Shown: piece by piece, positions 8,508 to 18,484 of the stretch
Numbering within the stretch: position 1 is the first letter of the stretch
Layout of the letters: every line of letters starts with the position of its first letter
Source of the DNA: Tieghemiomyces parasiticus
Lineage: Eukaryota; Kickxellomycota; Dimargaritomycetes; Dimargaritales; Dimargaritaceae
Assembly: GCA_027575765.1 (NCBI GenBank)
Contig: JANBPT010000322.1
Coordinates: 1-44,616, forward strand
DNA length: 44,616 bases
Direction: 5' to 3'
Translations under genes and position numbers: made by a program
The notes under the pieces: model-generated
Told to the model about the DNA's origin: nothing
The model's input: only the letters and a program-made list of their open reading frames with translations
Databases searched by the model: none

Positions 8508-11500
8508 GGGTGGTTAGACGAGAGGGATGGCGAGGCCAAGTGGACGATGGGCTTCGAGGCCGGGGCGTCGGAGATGACAGCGGGTGTGGGCCGGGATGCC
8601 AGGAAGGTGTAGTTTGACGGGCTGACGGGCGGGGGCCGAATGGAGGAGGGGCGGTGGTTGCGGAGTCGCCACGGACGGGGATCGCGGGATGGTTACCGGC
8701 ACAAAGCAGGGCGGCTGACGGGATGACGATGGAGATAAGGTGGTGGGAGATGCCGGTAGTGGACCAGGGCGACAGCGCCGGGCGAGAGGCGCAAGGCAAG
8801 GGATGAATGCGGCCAGAAAGGGTGGAGAGGTAAAAAAGCGTAAGGGAAGAGGGTGGGGCTTGCCGTTACCAACAAGGGGTATTCACCGGCAAGGGTTTAG
8901 CCAGACGCTCCCGGCCTTGACAAGGTTGCCCGGTCGTCGGGGCCTTAGGAAAAAACTGGCTACGCTGGCAGGGAGGCAGGGGGTGGGGCTGGCTGAGGGA
9001 GAGAGAGGGGGGGGAGTTGGCGGGCAAAGGGGAACGAGGAGGGGTGAGAGTGGGAGAAGAAACGCTGGAATGCGTCCATAGTGACAACCTGGCGGTGGAC
9101 CAAGGTTGTCCGGGGGGGGGGCAGCATTGTCGAGCCGTGCCTAGCCGGCTGCCACCCTTACAAGCGGCCTCCCATTAATACCCGGTGATGTACGGGGTCC
9201 AGCCACCGGGCCCTGGGCGGTAGACACGACGGTCAGCGCGGCGCGGCCGTCGGGCCATCCGCCCCTGACCGCTTTCGTTCCCCCGCTTCACCATGGGGGC
9301 TGGGTTGACGGGGAGAACCTCGGCGTCGAGCTCCCAAGGAACGGCCTGTTCGACCCGGTCCCCTGGGATCAATTATGGGACCGGTGTCCGGTGGACCACG
9401 CCGGCGCTGCCGAGCCTGCAGTCACCGGGGTCCCGCCCTGCGCCCGCCCCTTCCCGCCGGAAGGGTCCGGTCGGGTCTCTATTGTGCACCCTCTTCGGTC
9501 TAAAAACTGCCCGTGCGTACCCGACCTGAGCTGGAGGGGTCTATTGGGCGGCCTTACAATCCGAGCTCACGGCCCGGTCCGCCGCTGTCCAGTTCCGCGC
9601 TAAGCGCCGGCCCGGGGAACAGCGGGGGAGAGAACTTGTCGATCGCTCTGGTCGGGTTGATTGTGAGACCATGGCCAATAATTGACCCCCGCGTGCGTGC
9701 GCGTGCCCACTCATGTCGTTCCCCTCTTGTCGCTCCCTCCGACCTCTCCTGGCCAATCTCCGAGCCCCGGGGTATATTTAGACCCCACCGAACCAATGGC
9801 TAGCGGAACGGAGGCCCCGGTTGCATCGCGCCCACCGTGCCTTGGGGCAGTGATTACTTGGCAGTCAGCAGGGTTTGGCCTGCTGTAGTACTAAAACAGC
9901 TTTGGTTTACCCCCCCCCCACCAGACGCGCACGTCCAGGAGCCAACGTTGCTGCCCATCAACGCCCGCTCGCCATTGTACATAATCGACACTGTGGTACT
10001 GAACGGATGTCCTACACCTCACCAGCGTCTGCCTTCCCCTCCCAACTTTTCAGGCATAGAGATGCCCAGTCTGAGCCTACCAAGAGGCGCCGGGCCGCCG
10101 TCGTGTCCTTAGCCGCAACGCCGAGGATGGCGGATGACGTTTGCTTCGGATAGATCCCACCGTGTCCCAAGAGATCGTAGAGCATAGCATGGAAAGAATT
10201 CCCGGAACAGATAACTCCTCCCCCCCTTCAAGGCAGAACAGAGGTTGCCACGATAAACCCATCCCCCACCCTGTCGAATGAACCAAGCGAGTCAAGCTGA
10301 TACGGCTATTCCTTTCCCACACCCTAGGTCCAGCCGGAGAGTCTGTGCGTTGTGGGGCAGAACCGATGTAGGAGGAAAAATGTCTGGCCTGACGTGATGC
10401 GAGGACGCCGTGAAGGAGGCAGTCTGACAGCTTGTCCCATGCGGATACGCACGTCACGCATCCCGGTGCCGCAAATCTGACGGGCAATGGTGACCTGTGG
10501 ACTGGGCCCCCTTTCTCCTTATGGGTAATGGACACGATCGCAGTCATCCCGCCTTGTCCATTAGTCGCTCAAATTTCCAGATTGGTACGGACGGCGAAGG
10601 TACAATTGGCCCTCAACATCTCCTGTGAATTGGCCCAACTAAATATTTATTCAAGTGGCCGCCACCTGGACTGATAACTCAGTGAGCGTCGTCCATCCGC
10701 CCATTAAAGCACATCCTAGATTTCCCAGGGCTAAAAGCCAAAGAGCCCCGATGTACAGGCGACCACGACGACCTCCCCCTTGGCAAATATATATATTTAT
10801 ATACCCTCCAACACCGTTTAATGCCCTTGGACAGCCAAAGATCGCAGGGATCCAGCTGGGAACTGTAAGGGGTTTACGTTCGGTAGCTGGGGCTTCGAAG
10901 AAGGACAATAGGCCCGAATGCCGGCCGGATGGTCTTCAGGCGCATCATTATCGTGTAGTCATCCTAGATGGCATATCAGGCTATTTCTCACCTTGCTAAC
11001 TAACTTGCCACGTACGGCCATGTAGATTGCAAACAGTGATCAACCGAGCACTTGTCATCCAGGGGTTGTTTGCCCAGGTATAATATGCCACCCCTGGTGA
11101 ATAAATATATCTGTCAGCATGTGGGTGATTAGGAGGCTCTGGTGGGCCTGAGTCGGTTTTTGAGGCATTTTAGAGACACCGGATCCAATAGCCGTGCTTA
11201 GTAAATGGGGTGTAGAAAGCAGAACCAAGTCGCATTACAGGTGGCAATGACGCCCACCTGAAAACCATTCCCCTTGGCAAAGTTACAAGGGAAATCGGCA
11301 ACACGAGACACCTCATGTTATGGTTTCAGGGGATCTTATAACTAGTAAAGCCCCGCGCATCCCCCGGTTTTCTGAGCCGAGCAGGCAGTATTGCCTTGGG
11401 GGGGATTGTGGTGGGCTCGGGACGGCTGTCCATAAGGAAGCTGGGACGCTATTATCTGTAGAATTGGGATTGGTTTTAGGCCAAAGTCACAATTCATTGT

Positions 11501-12075
11501 TTGGTGGGCGGCTAAGGGGAGGCTGCTTGGGGAAGGTTGTGGGCCGTACGGGAGTACGCTAGCCACTCGCAAACCGTGGCGTGGTAATGGGCAGTAGGTC
11601 CAGAATGGGAACACCTTATCTTGATGTCCCAGCCTTACAAAGCCTTAACGGGGGGACCCGTCCCGTCCGCTGGGAATCGTAGCCAGGGGAGCCGGCGCAA
11701 CTTCAAGGGGAGGCCCGGTGGACACGTGAAATTGCACGGTGTGGTGCGCGTAATGGCCCGATTCAAAAAAAGCTCCACCGTTGGATGCACCCTGGCCTCG
11801 GGCTCCAGGCCCCCTCTACGGGGTCAAGGTCTAAGACCTCCGACTGCGGCTGCAGGATAGCGAAATGAATCATCGGTAGTCCCCCTCCTTATGGCTCGTT
11901 TAACCGGGATACCGCAGGCGCCCTGATTCCCCGCTCAGGTTGAATCTAGGCTTGCGTCCGATGGGACCCCACAGTAACACCAAGTTCTGCCCCTCTGGCG
12001 TCACCAATTTTGGCCTCCTTCCCTCCTCCGCCGCACTCCACCACCCACAGCGCCTCCTGTGGGTCCCCTATTCAG
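8508..12075. other. Long intergenic region with unassigned open frames
   Basis: This lies between the kinase start and the upstream exon of the Rab gene. The first 400 bases are GC-rich and presumably hold the kinase promoter and 5' UTR. At about 9170-9603 a plus-strand frame stays open for some 140 codons (WVDGENLGVELPRNG, VSIVHPLRSKNCPC) but has no clear start and no family I know. At 9770 a TATA-like GGTATATTTAG precedes a 30-codon ORF at 9796. From 10200 to 12000 I see nothing gene-like. Confidence 0.5.
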
Positions 12076-12239
12076 GTAAGTATATGGGCTGGTTTCAAAC
12101 TCCTACATGGCTGAACCCCGTGCCCCATTCCCTACGTCCATCGCCCTGGCCTTAACCATTCCCAGTTCACCCATCATCGACCCCCTTTACACAGACTACC
12201 CCTCGGCACCACATTCATCCCCCTTCTCCTACCGCTTAG
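12076..12239 (+). other. Probable 5' UTR intron of the Rab gene
   Basis: A consensus donor follows CTATTCAG at 12076 (GTAAGTATATGG). The 164 bases downstream end in a strongly pyrimidine-rich tract (CCCCCTTCTCCTACCGCTTAG) whose AG is at 12238-12239, leaving only AAGT before the ATG at 12244. The intron is inferred from these signals alone. If it is used, the 5' UTR exon lies upstream of 12076. Confidence 0.55.
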
Positions 12240-12243
12240 AAGT

Positions 12244-12963
12244 ATGGTCTCTGCATACGAGTACAACTACATTTTTAAGGTCATTGTCGTCGGCGACATG
12301 GGCACTGGCAAGAGTGCCCTCCTGCGGTGCTTTCTCGAAAAGGACTTCCGGGAGACGGCCCACACTATCGGAGTCGAGTTTGGCGCCAAGGTCGTGGCCC
12401 ACGCCGGCGAACGCATCAAGTTGCAAATCTGGGACACGGCCGGCCAGGAACGGTTTCGCAGTGTAACCCGGAGTTACTACCGGGGCACCGCCGGTGTCCT
12501 GTTGGTCTACGACATTGCGCGGCGCGTCACTTTCGACCGTCTGGACCAGTGGCTCGCGGATATTCGGAAACTGACCCACCCATGTACCACCACCCTCCTG
12601 GTCGGTGCCAAGCGGGACTGCGACGACGACGGAGGCCGCGAAGTGTCCTACGAGGAAGGCGCCACCTTCGCCCGTGATCACGGCTTGCTATTCATCGAGA
12701 CCAGTGCCAAGACAGGCGACGGGGTCGAGACCGGGTTCATGGACCTGACCACCGCCATTTACGACCGGGCTCGGGTGGGGGATTTGGATCCCAGCGCTGT
12801 CGAGTCGGGCGTCCAGCGCAAGGGCCCGACTGCCGTCGCCGCAGAACTCGGGCTGACCGCGCCCGGCGCCCTTGGGGCGGTTAATCTCGGCTACCCGGCG
12901 CTGTCCTCCGTTGACGGCCGTGGCCCACCGGCAGCCGACTGGCGGAGCCGGTGCGGCTGCTGA
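12244..12963 (+). CDS. Rab GTPase, Rab14/Rab4-like, with altered G4 motif
   Basis: The product has 239 residues. YEYNYIFKVIVVGDMG at the N-terminus matches the Rab14/Rab4 subgroup (endosome-Golgi and recycling traffic). Motifs: P-loop GDMGTGKS (18-25), switch I Thr41 in HTIGVEFG, WDTAGQERF (63-71, with Gln68), RSYYRG, SAKTG (154-158). The C-terminus RCGC supplies a CxC for double geranylgeranylation, so the protein should be membrane-anchored. The nucleotide-base motif NKxD, normally in L(I/V)GNKxDL, is GAKRDC here (121-126): Asn is replaced by Ala (codon GCC), while Lys and Asp remain. Asn normally contacts the guanine ring, so affinity or specificity for GTP may be reduced. The 25-30 residues before the tail are Ala/Gly/Pro-rich. 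Two stop codons (TGA TAA) end the frame. Confidence 0.93.
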   Translation: MVSAYEYNYIFKVIVVGDMGTGKSALLRCFLEKDFRETAHTIGVEFGAKVVAHAGERIKLQIWDTAGQERFRSVTRSYYRGTAGVLLVYDIARRVTFDRLDQWLADIRKLTHPCTTTLLVGAKRDCDDDGGREVSYEEGATFARDHGLLFIETSAKTGDGVETGFMDLTTAIYDRARVGDLDPSAVESGVQRKGPTAVAAELGLTAPGALGAVNLGYPALSSVDGRGPPAADWRSRCGC

Positions 12964-12966
12964 TAA

Positions 12967-13661
12967 ACGGATGGTCTCGTGGCATATATTTTATTTCTTC
13001 AAACTCTGCGGGACCCAGCTAATCCCTTGTATTTTCCCCCTTTTCACTCCTGTATGTTACCGGCTCGGACCATTTATACCTTTTCTAATTGTTTCACCTC
13101 GTCTCTTCCGCATTCGCTTTGCCATTACACTGCTAAGTCGGACCCTAGTACGCACCATTGCAGCCAGTCGGGTGCGGCCAGGTTGGGCGTGACATATCAT
13201 GTCGATCCGATCCGACCTTTGAGGGTTGCATAATATCCGATTTCTACCCATAAGGGTCAAAATGCCGGAGAACACGGACTTGGCCCAAACCGGATACATA
13301 AAATCACATTTCATTAAAAATAACTCCAAGGCAAGGCAAGTGGGGAGGGGCGGGTAACAAATTGCCGATATGGAAACGGTAGTTAAGCGACGGCCAGCGT
13401 CGGACGGTCTTGCTAATAAAAGTGGAAAAAAAAACCTAAGCTGAGCAAACCATCATGGTCGGAAGGAGAGGCCCTTACCGAGCGAGAGGTGGAACCTAGG
13501 TAATAAGGTTGTGGGGAAGAAGATGGAGCGTACAGATGAAGGTATTTTAAAGCGGCAGGCGGTTAAAATCCCCAGCGGACGTACGGCTATCAATTTCAAC
13601 GTGGTTATACAGGAGGGGTAGAGGGTTAATTATTCAGGGCCTAAAGGCACAAATTCCCGAC
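12967..13661. other. Convergent 3' intergenic region
   Basis: This separates the convergent 3' ends of the Rab gene (plus) and the septin gene (minus). It is AT-richer than the flanking coding sequence and has T-rich stretches near 12990-13110. Short frames in it show no known motif. Confidence 0.6.
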
Positions 13662-16165
13662 TTACCCAGGTTTGCTCGCGGGCTTGGGAGATTCTGGCTG
13701 TCGGGCCTCCAATTCTGCCTCCTGACGCTGGAGGTCCTCCGCCTCCAGCTCGAGTTCGCGCTGGAGTGCCTGTCGAACCCGCCGTAGCTATCGTAACCAT
13801 TGCGGCACAGTATAAGGAGAAGAGGAGAGAAACAGGGGTTAGATCGAGGCATTGAAAGGGGTGGGCCACGGGTTGACTGACCCAGCCAGGGCCTGGACTC
13901 ACCTTATCCTCGTACTGGCGCAGCTCGGATTCCTTGTCCCGGATCCGAGCCATGAAGGCCGTACGTAATTGCTCCTCGCGCTGCTGCATGAGGCCCACGA
14001 ACTGACTCTGGGTGGTGGTGAGTTTGCTTTCAAAGTCGGCATCGAAGGGCATTACGGACTCGGGCCGGCCATTCAGCCGCATGTGGCTGACGCGGAAGGC
14101 AGCGTAATATGTATCGTGGGTGGTTTCGATAAGGTCGTGAAGGCTGACCGACATGACGAGACGCCGCAGTTCGGCCACGTCGCAGTGCGCGGGATTCTCG
14201 ACTGCCGACAGCGGTAAAATCAAAAACGCATAATCATAAACGGGGAGGGGAGACGGTGAGCTATTGTCTCGGCGATAGTAGCATGGCCCCCCCCCTATGA
14301 AAGGATTATAGTCTAGGCGGACAGCGCCAAGACACGTAGGATGAACCTTGGGCCCTGATCCGTTAGACAGATGGGTGGCGGCCAACTTACCTTCAACCAG
14401 ACCCCATGGGTAGAGCCGGCCCCGGACTGGGCTGTCGCCCGCCCCTACGGTGTGGAATTGGTCGCTGGCAATGACGGCAAAGGGTTCGCGGCCAGTGAAG
14501 GCCTGTACCTCGGCCGGATCCTCATCAGCCGGGCCCCGGTATGTCTCGATGGCGTGTCGTTCAAACTCCTGGGCAAGCTAGAGTTGGGGAAATCCCGAGA
14601 TAGAGGAGAGGCATACGCCACAGCGGTCGGGGGATAAATTATTAACGACAGTCCGTGATAGGTTGGCGTAGGGGACCCCGAAAAACTGGGCGTAATTGTT
14701 GGCGTGGGAAGGGGTCGGAGGTTATGGGGGGGGGGAGGAGTCTAGAGCAGCGTAGGCAACTTACCTGCAGTTTGGCCTGGTGTCGCTCCTCCGGTGTAAA
14801 AATATCAGCCTTGGCAAGCAGGGGCACGACGTTGGCCTTGGCGGAGAGGGCCTGTAGGTTTCTCCGGTCAAAGGGCGTCAGCCGGCCCCGCGTGCCGCTT
14901 TGCAGCAGATAAAAAATGAGGTGGACCCGCGTATCAGGGAGGACGGCCGGGCGGCGTGGGGCGTGTTCGGTCACCATGTACTGGTGGTACTGGGTGTCAA
15001 GGTAGTCAGTTATGAGGACCAGATCCTCGGTCCGATGTAAGCCGACCGTGTCGAGTGCAGTCAGGTGAAGGTTGACGCCATCTTCCTCCAGCTGCGCCGG
15101 GTACGGCGTCACACGGACGTCGTCCAGGTCATCGGTGTCCTCGCAACCAGCGACGAGGTCGGACTGGAAGAAGGAGTTGATAAGCGTGGACTTGCCCAGG
15201 CCCGCAGCACCTGCATCGTAATGGTGAAAAGGTGAAGGCACAGAAACCGTCCAGGAGTAAGCAACATTCCCTAGGAGGCTCTGAGGTGACAAGTCTGGTA
15301 GGTGGCAGGACCCCCCCCCCAAACGGGGCACAGTCCACCACGTCACCTCGACTCGGCTGGGACGGCAAAATCGGTCCTAGGAACGCTGTTCCAATCCCCC
15401 AGGTCTGTCGAGGTCAAGGCCCGGCCTTCGACAGCTTAGCCGTGGCGGCACAAGCCTCTTTCCGCACCAAGCCAAGTATTCCACTGGGAGGGGCCTTGCG
15501 AGCAGATTTACGGGTCACGTTGCGTCCTCCACACTTCGATCCCCTCCCGTGGGCCGCTAGACTTACCCACAAACATCACATTGAGCGTGATGGGGCGTCG
15601 ATGAATTCGCTCGAGGGTGGCCGCTTCCAGATAGCTGATGCCGAGGGCGGGGTCCGGGTGCAGCGTCACCGATACTTCCTCAGTCTTCCAGAACTTGACC
15701 TCCGGACGGTGTCGGCTACATGGTGGTGGGTGGAGAGAGAGAGAGACAGAGGGCCGGCCGGCCAGTAGGGGACGTGCGTTAAGGTATAGTCATTTTATGG
15801 CTATGGAGGGGTATGCAAACACCCGCGTGGCCGCCAGGTGGACGCAGGGGAAAGGGCTGACGTGGACGCCGCGTTGGGGACATACCTGTTTTGTAGGGCA
15901 TATTCCTAGAGGCAATGAAGAGAGGATGACCACCAACGGATGGCACACACCGAGGTAGGGGGGAAGGTACAGATAGTTCACCGTCCATTAATTAGCGGTT
16001 GTTCATACACTCCTGCCCGCTTTCACTTGGCCCACAGTGGCATCCTTGACGGCCCTAGGATAACCGTCCCGTCACGCTGCGTCCATTAAAGGGGGGGGGG
16101 GGTTATATGGGGCCTCATATTGCTTAGAGGCGAGCCAGCACGGGTAGCAAGCTTACGAGGGGCAT
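13662..16165 (-). CDS. Septin, seven-exon model with two tiny N-terminal exons
   Basis: Septins are GTP-binding proteins that assemble into filaments at the cell cortex and division site. My model joins 16165-16157, 15905-15886, 15715-15567, 15210-14765, 14568-14391, 14201-13903 and 13787-13662. Every junction is GT-AG, the phases agree and the total is 1227 nt (408 residues). Features: P-loop GAAGLGKST (60-68, split by an intron after VMFVG), a G3 motif DTVGLHR at 113 where most septins have DTPGFGD, AKAD (192-195), the septin-specific REPFAVIAS and VRGRLYPWGLVE+ENPAHCD, then HDLIETTHDTYY. The C-terminal 110 residues form a predicted coiled coil ending RELELEAEDLQRQEAELEAR. The last five exons are secure. 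The first two, coding 9 nt (MPL) and 20 nt (EYALQN), rest on splice signals and phase only. The septin subgroup is not resolved. Confidence 0.88.
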
Positions 16166-16609
16166 GGCGGCGGGGGACGAGACGGGTAGATACTAGGTAG
16201 AGGATGAGGACTAGGTTGAATGGAGGATGACCCGGGAGATGCAATGGCGAATGGCGCAGAAGGAGGATGGGTGGACCACGAACTTGGCATGGCAATTCAC
16301 TCGATGAGTATTTTTGTTCGGAGCTTTCCGAGGGGGGGGGGAGCATATGTGCTCACTTGGAGATTCCGAGCCCCAGAGGCCAATAGGCATTAGCGTTGCT
16401 TCGCCTGGCCTCCGCCCTTTCGTTTGTGTTGTATTCAACGGGGGATACTGCCGTGCTCCCTACAGCATACATGTTGGGGACTTGGTCGGGTCGATTTACC
16501 CCAGGGCCTCGTCCGCCGCCGCCAAGTCCACCTCCCTTACCTCTCTTATCAATGCCCCGCCGCTGGATACTCTATTCTCCATTCGCTATTTTGCTGGATC
16601 CGTTACCTC
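16166..16609. other. Divergent promoter region
   Basis: This lies between the septin start (minus) and the hydrolase start (plus) and should carry both promoters. It contains runs of 9 G at 16332 and, just inside the septin first intron, 12 G at 16091-16102. No TATA box was clear. An in-frame extension of the hydrolase ORF to an ATG at 16424 is possible but less likely. Confidence 0.45.
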
Positions 16610-17653
16610 ATGCTATTACGTACCCCACATTGGCCCGTCCGTGTCCTATGCCTTGGCCCTCCGTCGGTCGGGCGGACCTACACCACTGCTCCAACGCCGG
16701 TGAAGTTGGCCTTCCAGCGTACGAGCCCGTCAACGTCCGTAGCGGCGCGGTCACCCCCGCTCGTGATCCTCCACGGTCTCTTTGGCTCAAAGCAAAACTG
16801 GCAGTCGCTGGCCCGCGCACTGAGTCGCGACCTGGCGACCCCCGTCTACTCGGTAGACCTGCGCAACCACGGTGATAGTCCCCATGCGCCCGACATGACC
16901 TACGAGGCCATGGCCGCCGACGTGGCCCGCTTCGTCGAGCGTGAAGCCGGGGCCCCCGCCGCGATGGTGGGTCACTCTATGGGCGGTAAGGTAGCTATGA
17001 CTCTGGCCCTCACTCGTCCAGACCTCCTTACACGGCTGTGTGTGGTGGACATGGCTCCGCTCGCAGTGCCCCTCTCGGCTACCTTCCGGACTTATCTCGA
17101 AGGTATGCGTCATGTCGACGCGCTGGCCCTGGACCGCCAGAGCCGTGCTGATCAAGCCCTGCAGCCCTACGTGCCGGAGGTCGACGTACGCCAATTCCTA
17201 CTCACAAACTATAAGCGCACGGATGACCGTCAGTACCGTTTCCGACTCCCGCTCGACACCCTGACCCGGGCTTTACCTGACCTCTCACACTTCGACGCCA
17301 GTAACTCTCCCAGCAGCCCATTCGTCAAGCCTACCCTCTTCCTCGCCGGATCACGATCCGACTACGTGCCCTCCAGCGCCTTGCCAACCATCCACCGTCT
17401 CTTTCCTCGGGCCGAAGTGAAATACCTGGATGCCGGTCACTGGGGTAGGTCTAACGGTCGGAATACCTAACCACCTAGAGTTACTTTTGCTTGGCCTGGT
17501 TTATTATGCTGTTTAAATTTCTAACCCCACTCTGACCGAACCTACATACCACCCGTCTCTCTTTCCCCTACACTTTACACCGTGCCCCCTCCAGTGCACG
17601 CCGAACGGCCCGCCGAGTTCATCCGAGAAACGACCAAGTTCTTTTCCGACTGA
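16610..17653 (+). CDS. ABHD11-like alpha/beta hydrolase, probably mitochondrial
   Basis: Two exons, 16610-17444 and 17595-17653, are separated by a 150-nt intron (GTAGGT...CCTCCAG) and give 297 residues. The start at 16610 opens with a basic, Asp/Glu-free stretch (MLLRTPHWPVRVLCLG) typical of a mitochondrial presequence; the frame is open further up to an ATG at 16424. Motifs: oxyanion HGLFGSKQNW (55-63), DLRNHGDSPH, nucleophile Ser123 in GHSMGGKVAM, Asp251 in GSRSDYV and His277 in AGHW. The intron lies just after that histidine, and exon 2 adds VHAERPAEF, the typical end of the fold. HGLFGSKxNW and DxRNHGxSPH are hallmarks of the ABHD11/yeast Imo32 group, mitochondrial hydrolases with ester substrates. 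The exact substrate cannot be read from sequence. Confidence 0.9.
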
Positions 17654-18470
17654 GGGGTGCGGAATGGCAACACCATCAACGGCGAGTTGACCGACTCTCC
17701 TCCACCCCCCCTTCCGCAGCTTCGCCCAAACCGTCCAAATCTTCGTCACGGCGTGGCACCCTTTCTAGCGGCCACCACGTCGACCTGACTCCCTTTTCGT
17801 CCTAAACTTCTCTATGAAGAAATATACTGTGCTATTGCTGTCGGGACCGGTTCTACTTCTTTCAGTATCCAGGTTTCATCCGAATGGCTCAAGTATACCC
17901 TAGAACATCACACTCTGTAGCATCCGACACTCCACGCCGGTCGCCCAAACCTGCATTCTGCCGTGGTTCCGGTCAACCTGTCTCCCAGTTGGGTCGCGGG
18001 ATAAGAGCCGTTAAGGCTGGGCGCAATGCCGACCTAGCAGTAATCACTTTGGCTCACAAGGCTGCCCGTGGCACTCGACTCCTGTGTGAATACGTGATTG
18101 GAGGAGACGCATGCTGGCCATGTGCCGTTGTGTCCCCCGTCTTCTCCCTAACAATTTACAATAGATTATCTTACCCTTGCACCCGGCAAAAGCTGGCCAG
18201 ACCTACTATCTATGGCCCTGAGCTCAAAATGTGCATACGCTACAATAGATTACCGACGCTTTGCTTCCGACTTGTAAACCCTCCCACGTGGTTAGGATGT
18301 ATATGCACACGTTTAGAGGTGCCTCCATATTGAGCGAACGACCAGTTAGGAAGCGGTAGGATGGATAAATAGAAAAGCCCTCGTAATCTCCGTAGGGAAA
18401 CACACAAACGGGAAACAGAAAAAGAATACGCGGAGTCGTCAGACTACTGTATTTTGCAGTGATGTTCGCA
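17654..18470. other. Intergenic, nothing assignable
   Basis: This is the start of a gene-poor stretch. The ORF at 17884-18333 (149 codons, plus) has no recognisable motif and uneven codon use. I see no RNA gene or clear regulatory site. Confidence 0.5.
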
Positions 18471-18484
18471 TAGCAGCAGATTTA

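Noticed and set aside
14569..14700. Septin reading QFFGVPYANLSRTVVNN as part of the protein
   Set aside because: It lies inside the intron 14764-14569; splicing LQ directly to EFERHAIETY restores the septin pattern and phase.
15732..15747. GA dinucleotide runs here and at 29769-29787 as notable repeats
   Set aside because: They are short ordinary microsatellites in intronic or intergenic DNA.
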